Of a DNA stretch of 64,000 nucleotides, positions 8,352-16,054 are shown piece after piece. Both the position numbers and the translations under genes were made by a program. A model generated the notes under the pieces. The model was not told where the DNA came from. It saw only the letters and a program-made list of their open reading frames with translations, and searched no databases. The stretch is from NCBI RefSeq assembly GCF_038624605.1, contig NZ_CP152020.1, positions 1,233,312-1,297,311 of the forward strand. The letters are read 5' to 3'. This DNA comes from Psychrobacillus sp. FSL K6-4046 (GTDB lineage Bacteria > Bacillota > Bacilli > Bacillales_A > Planococcaceae). The number at the start of each line of letters is the position of its first letter. The first letter of the stretch is position 1.

Positions 8352-9770
8352 ATGTACCCTAATCTCTTGGTTAAACGAGCAAGTCTTACGCCAAATAGAT
8401 TAGCTATCATATTTGAAGACCAACAATGGACATTCTCACAATTACAGCAGGAGGCAATAGACTTTGCCGAGAAGCTACATAAATTAGGTGTTAACAAAGG
8501 GATGAGAATTGCCATATTGGCGTCGTCCAGCCCACAGCTAGTGACAGTTTTACATGGCTGCATGCAATTAGGCTGTGAGCTAGTCATGCTTAATGAACGT
8601 TTAACAGAGGACGAGCTGATTTATCAATTAAATGATAGTCAGTCTGACGTATTATTAGTCGATCGGTTAGATAGAAGCTTAATGTATGGTAACCGGATAT
8701 CCTTTAATCAGGTTACAGGAGCCTCAAACAAGCGATTTCAAATAGACGCTGAATGGCCAAAGGATAGAACAATCACTATTATGTACACATCTGGTACGAC
8801 AGGGAAGCCAAAGGGTGTTCGACAAACACTAGAAAATCATGTGATGAGTGCAATGGGATCTGCTTTAAATTTAGGTGTTCAGCCTAATGATTGCTGGTTA
8901 TGCGCAATGCCTTTGTTTCATATTAGCGGATTTTCTATTCTAATGCGTTCCGTTCTATATGGTATGACAGTCAGCCTCCATACAAAGTTTGATGCAAATA
9001 AGTCTATAGAGGAAATTTTAAATGGAACAGTTACTAGAATGTCTGTTGTTGCTGTAACGTTAGAAAGATTGATTAGTGTGTTAGAGGAACGGAATCAAAC
9101 ATTCCCGGATACTTTCCAATCTATGCTAGTCGGTGGAGGGCCTGTTCCTCTCCATTACTTGGAGCGAGCGATTAAATGTAAGATACCTGTTTTACAGACA
9201 TATGGTATGACGGAAACGTCCTCACAAACTACGACATTGTCTAGTGAGGATGCTATTCGTAAGCTAGGCTCAGCAGGAAAGCCACTATTTTTCGCAGAAA
9301 TACGTATTTCAGGAGAAAAGGAGATAGGAGAAATTTTTATTAAAGGACCACATGTTACGAAGGGTTATATTGGAGCAGCAGCTTCCACGGATCCACAGGA
9401 TGATGGGTGGCTCCATACGGGAGATATGGGTTATATAGATGACGAAGGTTATTTATACGTCGTCGACCGTAGATCAGATTTAATCATTTCGGGTGGGGAA
9501 AATATTTATCCTGCTGAAGTGGAGCAGGCCATAGTTAAGCATAGGGCTGTAAAAGAAGCCGGAGTAACTGGTATTCAGGATGATAAATGGGGGCACGTAC
9601 CGATTGCCTTTGTTGTGTTGAAGAGCGAGGTTACCGAAGAAGAATTAAAATCATTTATGAAACCCCAGCTTGCTACATATAAACAGCCTGTCCGTTATTA
9701 TTTTATCGAGGAGCTACCTAGAAATGCTTCCAATAAAATTTTAAGAAGAAAGCTTCATGAATATTTATAA
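8352..9770 (+). CDS. menE: O-succinylbenzoate-CoA ligase MenE
   Basis: Acyl-adenylate-forming ligase that activates o-succinylbenzoate with ATP and CoA. P-loop-like motif YTSGTTGKPKG, QTYGMTET, and the hinge/core blocks DGWLHTGDMGY and YLYVVDRRSDLIISGGENIYPAEVE are present, with the C-terminal lysine in ASNKILRR. The ATG at 8352 has AAAGGAG nine bases upstream; an in-frame ATG 42 nt earlier has no such site. 472 residues. menC, which follows menE in B. subtilis, is not here. Confidence 0.95.
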   Translation: MYPNLLVKRASLTPNRLAIIFEDQQWTFSQLQQEAIDFAEKLHKLGVNKGMRIAILASSSPQLVTVLHGCMQLGCELVMLNERLTEDELIYQLNDSQSDVLLVDRLDRSLMYGNRISFNQVTGASNKRFQIDAEWPKDRTITIMYTSGTTGKPKGVRQTLENHVMSAMGSALNLGVQPNDCWLCAMPLFHISGFSILMRSVLYGMTVSLHTKFDANKSIEEILNGTVTRMSVVAVTLERLISVLEERNQTFPDTFQSMLVGGGPVPLHYLERAIKCKIPVLQTYGMTETSSQTTTLSSEDAIRKLGSAGKPLFFAEIRISGEKEIGEIFIKGPHVTKGYIGAAASTDPQDDGWLHTGDMGYIDDEGYLYVVDRRSDLIISGGENIYPAEVEQAIVKHRAVKEAGVTGIQDDKWGHVPIAFVVLKSEVTEEELKSFMKPQLATYKQPVRYYFIEELPRNASNKILRRKLHEYL

Positions 9771-9803
9771 AGCCGAGAGAACAGCTTTCTCGGCTTTTTT
9801 TAC
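9771..9803 (+). terminator. Terminator of the men operon
   Basis: AGCCGAGA-loop-TCTCGGCT followed by TTTTTT, one base after the menE stop. Confidence 0.92.
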
Positions 9804-9836
9804 GGGTTATTCTTTTGCTATGAGGAGGGGAAACGT

Positions 9837-10391
9837 ATGAGAATTCAAATTATAGGCGGATCTGGAACGGGGAAGAGTACATTAGGTGAATATTTTGCAC
9901 ACCGAGAGCAAATAAAATGGATCGATACCGATTCCTATCTGTGGAAGGACGATACGTTTCTAGAAAATAATCCAATTGAAATAAGAAGAGAAATGTATCA
10001 GCGAGATATCAGTTCTAATAAGTGTTATGTAGTCTCGGGCTCTATTTTTTCATGGCATCCAGATGGCTTTTCCGATCTGGAACTTTTAGTCTTTCTGTCT
10101 TTACCGGAGAATGAAAGAATGGACCGCATAAGAAAAAGAGAAATTTCCCGTAAAACTGGTAAACAATCGTGGCTAGACGAGCATGGATTATATACGAATG
10201 ACTTTATAGAATGGTGCAAAACCTACTTAACGGAAACCGATAAAAGTCAAGGAGGGACATATGTGGCACAGCGCTATGAAATGGAATTATCACAAAGTCC
10301 CATCCTCCAGCTAGACAGCTCTAAAGAAGTCGAAGCGTTATACGATGAAATAAAACAGTACTTACGGATTAACTTAAATAGACTTTCATAA
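9837..10391 (+). CDS. P-loop nucleotide kinase-like protein (FlaR/adenylate-kinase-like)
   Basis: 184 residues beginning with a Walker A motif GGSGTGKST (7-15), then WIDTDSYLW, where kinases of this group bind the acceptor, and LSLPENERMDRIRKRE, a lid-like arginine-rich stretch. This is the layout of the small P-loop NTPases often annotated as FlaR or DNA topology modulation protein. The substrate is unknown. Strong GAGGAGGGG site upstream; single-gene unit between the men terminator and a repeat array. Confidence 0.75.
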   Translation: MRIQIIGGSGTGKSTLGEYFAHREQIKWIDTDSYLWKDDTFLENNPIEIRREMYQRDISSNKCYVVSGSIFSWHPDGFSDLELLVFLSLPENERMDRIRKREISRKTGKQSWLDEHGLYTNDFIEWCKTYLTETDKSQGGTYVAQRYEMELSQSPILQLDSSKEVEALYDEIKQYLRINLNRLS

Positions 10392-10417
10392 CAAGAAGTG
10401 GATGGCAATAAAATAGG

Positions 10418-10536
10418 AATCGGTCGGTTCTGCCACAAAATCGGTCGGTTCCATCGAATAATCGGTCGGTTCTCCAATAAAATCGGTAGGTCACATCGAA
10501 TAATCGGTCGGTCACACCAATAATATCAGTAGAGCA
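10418..10536. repeat. Five to six-unit array with exact 21-bp period (AATCGGTCGGTTC)
   Basis: Units start at 10418, 10439, 10460, 10481 and 10502, each exactly 21 bp apart, with a decayed sixth at 10523 (AATATCAG). Core AATCGGTCGGTTC is followed by an 8-nt variable part. The core is the reverse complement of the one at 2287-2363. The array lies between the converging kinase and znuA genes. Confidence 0.92.
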
Positions 10537-10563
10537 ACTAATATAGGTGACTCTTCATAATAA

Positions 10564-10608
10564 AAGAAACGCGAGAATGTCGTTATATCAACATTCTCGC
10601 GTTTCTAA
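10564..10608 (-). terminator. Terminator of znuA (long perfect stem)
   Basis: A 16-bp perfect inverted repeat (AGAAACGCGAGAATGT and its complement) around a 10-nt loop. On the minus strand it is followed by TTTTATT. Confidence 0.8.
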
Positions 10609-10621
10609 CTAGAAAAGTGTT

Positions 10622-11659
10622 CTAATTTAAAGCCGTTTTTAAAGTTTCTAGATTTTTTTGCATTAAAGTAAAGTAGGTTTCTTCATTTGCTATATCCTCT
10701 TTAGAAAGGACACCTAGATTGTGGAGCACTAGACTTTCTGCTCCAATTTCTTTTTGAATGACTTCTGTTAGCTTAGAGTTTACGTTTTGTTCAAAAAGAA
10801 TATACTCTACATTTTTCTCTTTAGCCATATCAATGATCTTAGTTAGCTCCTTTTGAGAAGGCTCCTGCTGAGAGTTTAAGCCCGCAATAGCAATTTGTTC
10901 TAGGCCATATGTGTCAGCTAAATAACCAAATGCTGCATGGGAAACAAAAAACGTTTTAGATGATGCAGCGTGAGACATTTCTTCAAAGTCAGTATCTAAT
11001 TGTTGAAGCTCGCTAACAAGTGCTTGATAGTTCTCTTCAAATAATTTTTCATTTTCTGGAGAAACTTCGACTAGCTTGTTTTTTACTGTTAAAGCTAGAT
11101 CTTGACTGATTTTTGGAGAAATCCATACGTGTGGATCCGTATCTCCGTGGTCATGGCCTTCATGTCCATCTCCATTTTCTTCCGAATCATGATTATGTTC
11201 GTCTGCTTCTGCAGAATCTTCCTCATGACCTTCGTGATCATGTTCATCTGTACCTTCCTTATCGTGGTGATCATGTTCATCCTCGTTCACTTCTAAAGCA
11301 CTGTCTGGCACGCCATCAATTACGGCTACCATTTCTACATTTTCCTCAGCTAAAGTCTTTTTTGCATTTTCCACAAATCCTTCTAGTCCTAAACCGATGT
11401 AAAAGAATAAATCAGCATCAGCCAGAGCAATCATATCCTTTTGTGTAGGTTCAAATGTATGCTCATTGGCACCTGGTGGATAAATAGATTGGACCTTTAC
11501 TTCATTTCCTCCAATTCGTTCTGTGAAATATTGGAGCGGATAAACAGTTGTATATATATCTAATTGGCCACCTTCTGCTGTGGTTGCTTCTTCTTGCTGC
11601 CCACAAGCAGCGATGAATAAAATAGACGATAATATGCATAATAGGATAATACGTTTCAA
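10622..11659 (-). CDS. znuA: Zinc ABC transporter substrate-binding lipoprotein (ZnuA/AdcA type)
   Basis: Captures zinc outside the membrane for an ABC importer. Lipoprotein signal peptide ending FIAACGQQ, so the mature protein starts at the cysteine. Cluster A-1 features: YPLQYFTERIGG, GANEHTFEP (metal His), a long His/Asp/Glu-rich loop (HDHHDKEGTDEHDHEGH, roughly residues 130-175) and TDPHVWISP; C-terminal EQNVNS block. A TTG at 11659 gives nine bases to AAAGG; the TTG at 11668 has none, so 11659 was chosen. No permease or ATPase gene is adjacent. A Zur box lies just upstream. Confidence 0.92.
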   Translation of the reverse strand: MKRIILLCILSSILFIAACGQQEEATTAEGGQLDIYTTVYPLQYFTERIGGNEVKVQSIYPPGANEHTFEPTQKDMIALADADLFFYIGLGLEGFVENAKKTLAEENVEMVAVIDGVPDSALEVNEDEHDHHDKEGTDEHDHEGHEEDSAEADEHNHDSEENGDGHEGHDHGDTDPHVWISPKISQDLALTVKNKLVEVSPENEKLFEENYQALVSELQQLDTDFEEMSHAASSKTFFVSHAAFGYLADTYGLEQIAIAGLNSQQEPSQKELTKIIDMAKEKNVEYILFEQNVNSKLTEVIQKEIGAESLVLHNLGVLSKEDIANEETYFTLMQKNLETLKTALN

Positions 11660-11674
11660 TTTTATCAACCTTTC

Positions 11675-11697
11675 TAAATAGTAATGATTACGTTTTA
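11675..11697 (-). promoter_or_regulatory. Zur operator upstream of znuA
   Basis: TAAATAGTAATGATTACGTT plus TTA: a 23-bp near-palindrome that matches the Bacillus Zur consensus (TAAATCGTAAT-N-ATTACGATTTA) at about 20 of 23 positions, 16 bases from the start codon. It predicts repression by zinc. Confidence 0.85.
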
Positions 11698-11734
11698 TGT
11701 ATTAAGAACTTTATTAGCTTACAATATTATGTTC

Positions 11735-11760
11735 AAAAAGGCAAGAAAAAATAGCCTTTG
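11735..11760 (-). terminator. Probable terminator of yidD
   Basis: On the minus strand AAAGGC-TATTTTTTCTT-GCCTTTTT, right after the yidD stop. Short stem. Confidence 0.55.
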
Positions 11761-11762
11761 AG

Positions 11763-11996
11763 TTATTTTTTCTTCAAAGGCCATTCTTCTGGTACTGGGT
11801 CAAATCCACCTTCATGAAATGGATGACATTTAGATATACGTTTAACCGTTAGGTAGCTACCTTTTATAGCACCATGTTTTTCTACAGCCTCCACTCCATA
11901 GTGAGAGCATGTTGGATAGAAGCGGCAGCTAGGTGGAGACAATGGTGATATAAATTTTTGATAAAAGCGAAAAATACTTAATAGGATTCGCTTCAT
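11763..11996 (-). CDS. yidD: Membrane protein insertion efficiency factor YidD
   Basis: 77 residues with the YidD signature: [34 protein letters not shown] and [18 protein letters not shown] (conserved cysteines in CRFYPTCS and CHP). Assists YidC-dependent membrane insertion. Its ATG overlaps the stop of the 41-codon gene upstream (ATGA), so it is probably translated from the same mRNA. Corresponds to B. subtilis YtjA. Confidence 0.95.
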   Translation of the reverse strand: MKRILLSIFRFYQKFISPLSPPSCRFYPTCSHYGVEAVEKHGAIKGSYLTVKRISKCHPFHEGGFDPVPEEWPLKKK

Positions 11997-12118
11997 GCGT
12001 CTGTATCCTTCGGTTTAGGGTCAATAGCATGAACATTTTCTTTTGTTGCTAATTTATATAGAAAGGTAAAACCAACAATACTGAATATAATTGCTATACC
12101 TAAGATCCAAAATACCAT
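11993..12118 (-). CDS. 41-residue single-pass membrane protein, YtzI-like
   Basis: Short gene starting [20 protein letters not shown], a single hydrophobic helix, followed by a hydrophilic tail ending [16 protein letters not shown] stands seven bases before the ATG on the minus strand, and the stop overlaps the yidD start, so it looks translated and coupled to yidD. The shape (one N-terminal helix and a charged tail) resembles the small Bacillus protein YtzI, but this is from memory and not verified. Function unknown. Confidence 0.75.
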   Translation of the reverse strand: MVFWILGIAIIFSIVGFTFLYKLATKENVHAIDPKPKDTDA

Positions 12119-12146
12119 ATTAGCTCACTCCATTTTAATGTCTTAT

Positions 12147-12172
12147 GTTTATTGTAAGAAAATAAGAGGTAT
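12147..12172 (+). promoter_or_regulatory. Sigma-B-like promoter of dps
   Basis: GTTTAT, 14 nt, AGGTAT; the sigma-B consensus is GTTTAA-N12-15-GGGTAT. It lies 47 bases before the dps start. B. subtilis dps is sigma-B dependent, which fits. Confidence 0.55.
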
Positions 12173-12218
12173 ATGAAAAGAGAAAGCAACTATAATTCTA
12201 GAGGAGAGTGTCAAAATT

Positions 12219-12668
12219 ATGTCAGCAGCATTAAATAAAGAACTAAATAATCTAGTAGCAACATTTTCAGTCATGTATACAAAATTACATAATTTTCATT
12301 GGTATGTAAAAGGACCACAATTCTTTACATTACATGCAAAGTTTGAAGAACTATACAACGAAACAACTTTAAATATGGATGAAATAGCAGAACGCTTATT
12401 AACTTTAGGAGGAAAGCCAACTGCTACGTTAAAAGAGCATCTAGAGCTTTCGGACGTGAAGGAAGCAAACAATAAAGAAACTGCTGAGGAAATGGTAGAA
12501 GCAGTTGTGAAAGACTATGATAAAATTATGAAATCCTTGAAAAAAGGGATGGAAGAGGCAGCTAAGGACGAGGATGATATGACAGAGGACATTCTAAATG
12601 CGATCTATCAAAAAATTGAGAAACACCAATGGATGTTAAATGCCTTTTTAGGGGATTCCAATAAATAA
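12219..12668 (+). CDS. dps: Dps-family DNA-protecting ferritin
   Basis: Forms a 12-subunit shell that oxidises and stores iron and protects DNA. The ferroxidase ligands have the exact Dps spacing: H27 in NFHWYV, H39 in LHAKFE, D54 and E58 in MDEIAE. 149 residues is typical. The start follows GAGGAGAGTG. Adjacent genes are small and plus-strand, and a sigma-B-like promoter precedes it, consistent with general stress control. No convincing PerR box was seen. Confidence 0.95.
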   Translation: MSAALNKELNNLVATFSVMYTKLHNFHWYVKGPQFFTLHAKFEELYNETTLNMDEIAERLLTLGGKPTATLKEHLELSDVKEANNKETAEEMVEAVVKDYDKIMKSLKKGMEEAAKDEDDMTEDILNAIYQKIEKHQWMLNAFLGDSNK

Positions 12669-12718
12669 TGGAATAAATGAACTTTATGTCGATAATAAGC
12701 TTGTAAGGGGGAATTATT

Positions 12719-12895
12719 TTGGATATTAACTCCATCATGTCTTCTCAGCTAGCACAGCTACAACAAACAGTTCAAATGAGTGTTATGAAAAATGCACTTA
12801 ATATGGAAACTGTAGCAGCAGTGGAAATGCTAGAGAGTATGCCTCAACCTGCTACACATCCTTTTAAAGGAACAGTAGTAGACGTACAAGCGTAA
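12719..12895 (+). CDS. YjfB-family small protein (putative motility protein)
   Basis: 58 residues from a TTG start with AAGGGGGA seven bases upstream. Begins MDINSIMSSQLAQLQQTVQ and continues VMKNALNMETVAAVEML, the pattern of the YjfB family (about 60 residues, named a putative motility protein in Bacillus). Soluble, probably helical. A strong terminator follows. The family name comes from pattern memory; its function is not established. Confidence 0.8.
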   Translation: MDINSIMSSQLAQLQQTVQMSVMKNALNMETVAAVEMLESMPQPATHPFKGTVVDVQA

Positions 12896-12899
12896 GAGA

Positions 12900-12932
12900 A
12901 AAACATGCACCTTATATGGTGCATGTTTTTTT
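12900..12932 (+). terminator. Terminator after the yjfB-like gene
   Basis: AACATGCACC-TTATA-TGGTGCATGTT followed by a T run. Confidence 0.92.
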
Positions 12933-12968
12933 GTTTTGGGAACATACTACACGAAAAGGATGTGTGAT

Positions 12969-13292
12969 ATGACAGAAATTAAAGCTTACGTTTCGTTGAG
13001 TCAACGGAAAGTATACTTGTATCCAGATGAATCGCCATGGGAATATGAAATAACAGCAAGGCAGGATATTATCCCAGTTTTTGAAACTTTGTTTTATCAA
13101 CTGTATCACAAAGACATGAATACCTTTTGGAGAGCCCATGTGCCATTAAAGTATTATAGTAATGATTTTTCTAATGAAGAATACGACAACCGAATCAAGA
13201 AGCTATATGCTCTAATCCACGAGTTTAGTGACAGAGAATCTCAAGCATTTATTGAACAGCTTCCATTTTTTAAAGAAAGTAGGCATCTGTAA
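12969..13292 (+). CDS. Conserved hypothetical protein
   Basis: 107 residues from the ATG at 12969, which has AAAAGGA eight bases upstream; an in-frame ATG at 12936 lies at the end of the preceding terminator and has no site. Soluble, rich in aromatic residues (SPWEYE, LFYQLYHKD, FWRAHVPLKYY), with ALIHEFSDRESQAFIEQLPFF near the end. I recognise the type as a common Bacillaceae hypothetical but cannot give a function. The stop overlaps the next small gene by one base. Confidence 0.75.
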   Translation: MTEIKAYVSLSQRKVYLYPDESPWEYEITARQDIIPVFETLFYQLYHKDMNTFWRAHVPLKYYSNDFSNEEYDNRIKKLYALIHEFSDRESQAFIEQLPFFKESRHL

Positions 13293-13459
13293 TGACTAAA
13301 AATGTTAATGGTAAAGGTAACGATACAACTACTTACCGCAATGCAAGCTCCCTTTTAAATCTTTCTCCACAAGATAAGGCAAAGGTTAACGCTGGCCAAA
13401 ACAGTCAAGAAGGCGGCAAAAATTATAAACAACAGGAGCAAGAAAAGTGGGAAGGTTAA
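13292..13459 (+). CDS. Small hydrophilic protein (55 residues)
   Basis: Starts MTKNVNGKGNDTTTYRNASS and ends QQEQEKWEG. No hydrophobic core; rich in Asn, Gln, Lys, Gly and Ser, as in many small spore or stress proteins, but no named family is recognised. Its ATG shares a base with the stop of the previous gene (TAATG), suggesting coupled translation, and a terminator follows immediately. Confidence 0.7.
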   Translation: MTKNVNGKGNDTTTYRNASSLLNLSPQDKAKVNAGQNSQEGGKNYKQQEQEKWEG

Positions 13460-13488
13460 GACTTGGTGCATTGCCAAGTCTTTTTTCT
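13459..13488 (+). terminator. Terminator after the 55-residue gene
   Basis: GACTTGG-TGCAT-TGCCAAGTC followed by TTTTTT. Confidence 0.88.
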
Positions 13489-13519
13489 TATGATAAATTA
13501 GAAATAATTAGGAGGTTAT

Positions 13520-14161
13520 ATGGTTAAACAGCTGATTTTACTAATTGGACCTACTATCATGATCATTTTAGGTCTTGTCCTTATAAAGAATATAGCCATT
13601 ACATTTTTGCTCTTCTATGGCTGGTTACTGGTTGTTCCAATCCTAGTAAGCTATAGAAGGAAATCACGTACTCGTTTAATATTCCCTCAACCGAAGTACT
13701 CGATGACTGTGGGGATTATAAGCGGATTTATTTGCTTAATAGCTATTTATAGTTTTGCCTACTTGCTTCAATCGATAGCTATAGATCAAGAAGGCTTGGA
13801 AGTAGCTCTTGTCCAATGGGATTTTACAGGAGCGAAAGTAATTTTCCTTGTACTTTTCCTTATTTTCATTAACCCTATATTAGAAGAGTTTTATTGGAGA
13901 AGGTTTATGTATGACCGATTACTACATCGACTTGGATCAAAGCTTACAATTATTATAACGGCATTTTTTTATGCCCTATATCATTTTGTAGTGGTCATGC
14001 CTATTTTCCATATACCTGTTTTCGCTACCTTGATGGTTTTCCTTGCAGGAATTATGTGGGGCATTTTTCGCTCAAGATTTCATACTATTGTTCCATCCAT
14101 TGTCAGTCATAGTATAGCGGATTTAGGAATCATGCTTGTTTACTTGTTTATTATTATTTAG
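13520..14161 (+). CDS. CPBP-family intramembrane metalloprotease
   Basis: 213-residue membrane protein with the CPBP/Abi (CAAX prenyl protease 2) motifs: EEFYWRRF (E122, E123, R127), FFYALYHF (H155) and HSIADLG (H197). Around seven hydrophobic segments. Members act as intramembrane proteases or in bacteriocin self-immunity; the substrate here is unknown. ATG with GGAGG four bases upstream, single-gene unit with its own terminator. Confidence 0.85.
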   Translation: MVKQLILLIGPTIMIILGLVLIKNIAITFLLFYGWLLVVPILVSYRRKSRTRLIFPQPKYSMTVGIISGFICLIAIYSFAYLLQSIAIDQEGLEVALVQWDFTGAKVIFLVLFLIFINPILEEFYWRRFMYDRLLHRLGSKLTIIITAFFYALYHFVVVMPIFHIPVFATLMVFLAGIMWGIFRSRFHTIVPSIVSHSIADLGIMLVYLFIII

Positions 14162-14167
14162 ACTCCT

Positions 14168-14197
14168 GGTTTAGTTTTATGCTAAACCTTTTTTTAT
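14168..14197 (+). terminator. Terminator of the CPBP gene
   Basis: GGTTTAG-TTTTATG-CTAAACC followed by TTTTTTT. Confidence 0.88.
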
Positions 14198-14275
14198 TTG
14201 CCTATGATAAACTTTTAAAGTAAATATAAGTCAAACAGCAACATCAAGCAATGAAATACAAGGGAGCGTACATAT

Positions 14276-14749
14276 ATGATTTCTTTTAATGATTTAAATG
14301 GATATAGGGTGGATCTTAGTTTTGAAAAAGGTAACTTTTCAATAGTGCCTCAGCATGTGCTCATTTTAGCACAGAAAAATCATAAATGGTTATTAACTAA
14401 CCATCCTAAAAGAGGAATAGAGTTTCCAGGTGGTAAAAAAGAGGTATATGAAACTATAGAGGAAGCTGCTATCCGAGAAACTTTAGAAGAAACGAATGTA
14501 GCAGTATACCGATTAGAATGGTTTGCCGAATATGTAGTTCATGATGTGAAACCATTTTGTAAGGCGGTATTTATAGCAGAGGTGAAGGATATACATACAG
14601 AGGCAGTACAGTATGAAACAGATGGAGCAGTCTGGCTCACGTCAAAGGAGCTAAAATCTTGTCCTAACTTAAGCTTTCATATGAAGGACAAAGGAATGGA
14701 AGTCATTCTTAAGAAGGTGATGATTTATGAAGAAAGATGGAACGATTGA
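14276..14749 (+). CDS. ytkD: Nudix nucleoside triphosphatase YtkD
   Basis: 157 residues with a Nudix box starting PGGKKEVYETIEEAAIRETL and closing EETNV (about 51-75): GX5EX7REXXEEXG with the last Gly replaced by Asn. B. subtilis YtkD removes 8-oxo-dGTP and pyrophosphate from other NTPs, limiting oxidative mutation. Start follows AGGGAG. It overlaps ytmA by 23 nt; dps and ytkD are also close in B. subtilis. The family is clear; the substrate is inferred from the neighbourhood and similarity. Confidence 0.88.
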   Translation: MISFNDLNGYRVDLSFEKGNFSIVPQHVLILAQKNHKWLLTNHPKRGIEFPGGKKEVYETIEEAAIRETLEETNVAVYRLEWFAEYVVHDVKPFCKAVFIAEVKDIHTEAVQYETDGAVWLTSKELKSCPNLSFHMKDKGMEVILKKVMIYEERWND

Positions 14750-15518
14750 TAGAATTCGTGTATATCCATCTCCAAATCCGAATGTGCATTTAAAAGAAAT
14801 TACATACTGGTCCTGTGGCTTACGGATAAAAGGAATGCTAGCATATCCGATCAAAGAGGGAATTTATGATGGAATGCTGTATTGCAGAGGAGGGATCCAA
14901 GGGGTTGGCATGGTTCGCCCTGCACGAATTGCTCAATTTGCTTCTCAAGGACTTGTTATCTTTGCCCCTTATTATCGTGGAAATCGTGGCGGAGAAGGAA
15001 GAGATGAGTTTGGTGGCGAGGATCGATGGGATGCCGTTTATGCGGTGGATGTATTAAAACAATTTTGCAACCCCGACAAAGTCCATCTTTTTGCCTTTTC
15101 TAGGGGTGGCATGATGGCCTTATGGACAGCTGTTATAAGGGAAGACATCAGCTCGCTTGTTTCCTGGGCTGGAGTATCTGATATTTATCTCACATATGAG
15201 GAAAGACTGGATATGCGAAGAATGATGAAGCGCGTAATAGGTGGAACTCCTTCCAACCGTGAGGAAGAATATGAGGGAAGAAATGTATTAAATCAAATCG
15301 AAGAAATTCATGCACCTGTGTTAATCATTCATGGGAGAGAAGATGTGAATGTATCAATTGAGCATGCAAAAGTGTTAGAACAGGCTTTAATAGGGTATAA
15401 CAAAATTGTAGAGACATGGTATTATCCAGACTTCACACATTACTTTCCTTCGAAGGTAAATCGACAAGTAGTGAAGGACGTGTGTATATGGATGAAAAAA
15501 CATGGAGGAGGCAAATAA
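14727..15518 (+). CDS. ytmA: Alpha/beta hydrolase YtmA (prolyl-oligopeptidase-like)
   Basis: 263 residues. The catalytic triad can be placed as S125 in FAFSRGGMM, D206 in HGREDVNVS and H238 in DFTHYFPS. The GRGGEGRDEFGGEDRWD-type stretch (85-102) is characteristic of S9-like hydrolases. ATG with AAGGTGAT upstream, inside the end of ytkD. The following gene starts directly after its stop. Substrate unknown. Confidence 0.88.
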   Translation: MKKDGTIDRIRVYPSPNPNVHLKEITYWSCGLRIKGMLAYPIKEGIYDGMLYCRGGIQGVGMVRPARIAQFASQGLVIFAPYYRGNRGGEGRDEFGGEDRWDAVYAVDVLKQFCNPDKVHLFAFSRGGMMALWTAVIREDISSLVSWAGVSDIYLTYEERLDMRRMMKRVIGGTPSNREEEYEGRNVLNQIEEIHAPVLIIHGREDVNVSIEHAKVLEQALIGYNKIVETWYYPDFTHYFPSKVNRQVVKDVCIWMKKHGGGK

Positions 15519-15968
15519 GTGGGTCAGTTAGTTGTTAAAGTAGAGTCAATGAGTTTAGAGGAGAAGACGGTGTTCCCAACAGATTTAAGTTTTTGGGAGG
15601 ACTTATGGGATCAGTATACGAATGAGTATTCGGAAGTAGTGATACATTGCTGGGCTGAAGAAGAGGAAGTAGTCAATGAGCTTTCTGAAAAAAGCTTTGA
15701 GGCACTGAATGAAGGGTTAATGAAGGTTTTTACCGTAAATTTAACCGATGAGAACAGATTATTTTTCCGAAATTATTCTCAAGATCCAATCGGGGGACTG
15801 AAATGGTTCACCATGTTTTTCAACACAAATGGGGAAGAACAATTAGAGATTGGACAATATGGAGCTGAAATCATTTTTTCAAACGTAGATGAAGAAAAGG
15901 CTGAAGAGATAAAAGCAATATTCCCAATTTCAACTGAAATGGAATATCATGACGACTTTGAGGAATAG
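15519..15968 (+). CDS. Acidic hypothetical protein (149 residues)
   Basis: GTG start directly after the ytmA stop, with GGAGG seven bases upstream. Very acidic (runs such as AEEEEVV, NVDEEKAEE, DDFEE), no membrane segment. I do not recognise the family. Co-transcribed with ytkD-ytmA by position. Ends before a terminator that faces the converging lipoprotein gene. Confidence 0.8.
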   Translation: MGQLVVKVESMSLEEKTVFPTDLSFWEDLWDQYTNEYSEVVIHCWAEEEEVVNELSEKSFEALNEGLMKVFTVNLTDENRLFFRNYSQDPIGGLKWFTMFFNTNGEEQLEIGQYGAEIIFSNVDEEKAEEIKAIFPISTEMEYHDDFEE

Positions 15969-15987
15969 TATTCCTTTATATATGGGG

Positions 15988-16022
15988 AGAGGTAATGGAC
16001 TTAGTCTGTTACCTCTTATTAT
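15988..16022 (+). terminator. Terminator of ytkD-ytmA unit
   Basis: AGAGGTAA-loop-TTACCTCT, then TATTATTTTG. The T tract is interrupted. Confidence 0.65.
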
Positions 16023-16054
16023 TTTGTCAGTTTATTACAGATTCGTGGCATCGT

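Noticed and set aside
10274-10477. 67-codon minus-strand gene with a 7-residue repeat
   Set aside because: The repeat comes from the 21-bp array and the rest is antisense to the kinase gene; no ribosome site.
11102-11448. Plus-strand frames opposite znuA
   Set aside because: They are antisense to the His-rich loop of znuA and have no ribosome site.
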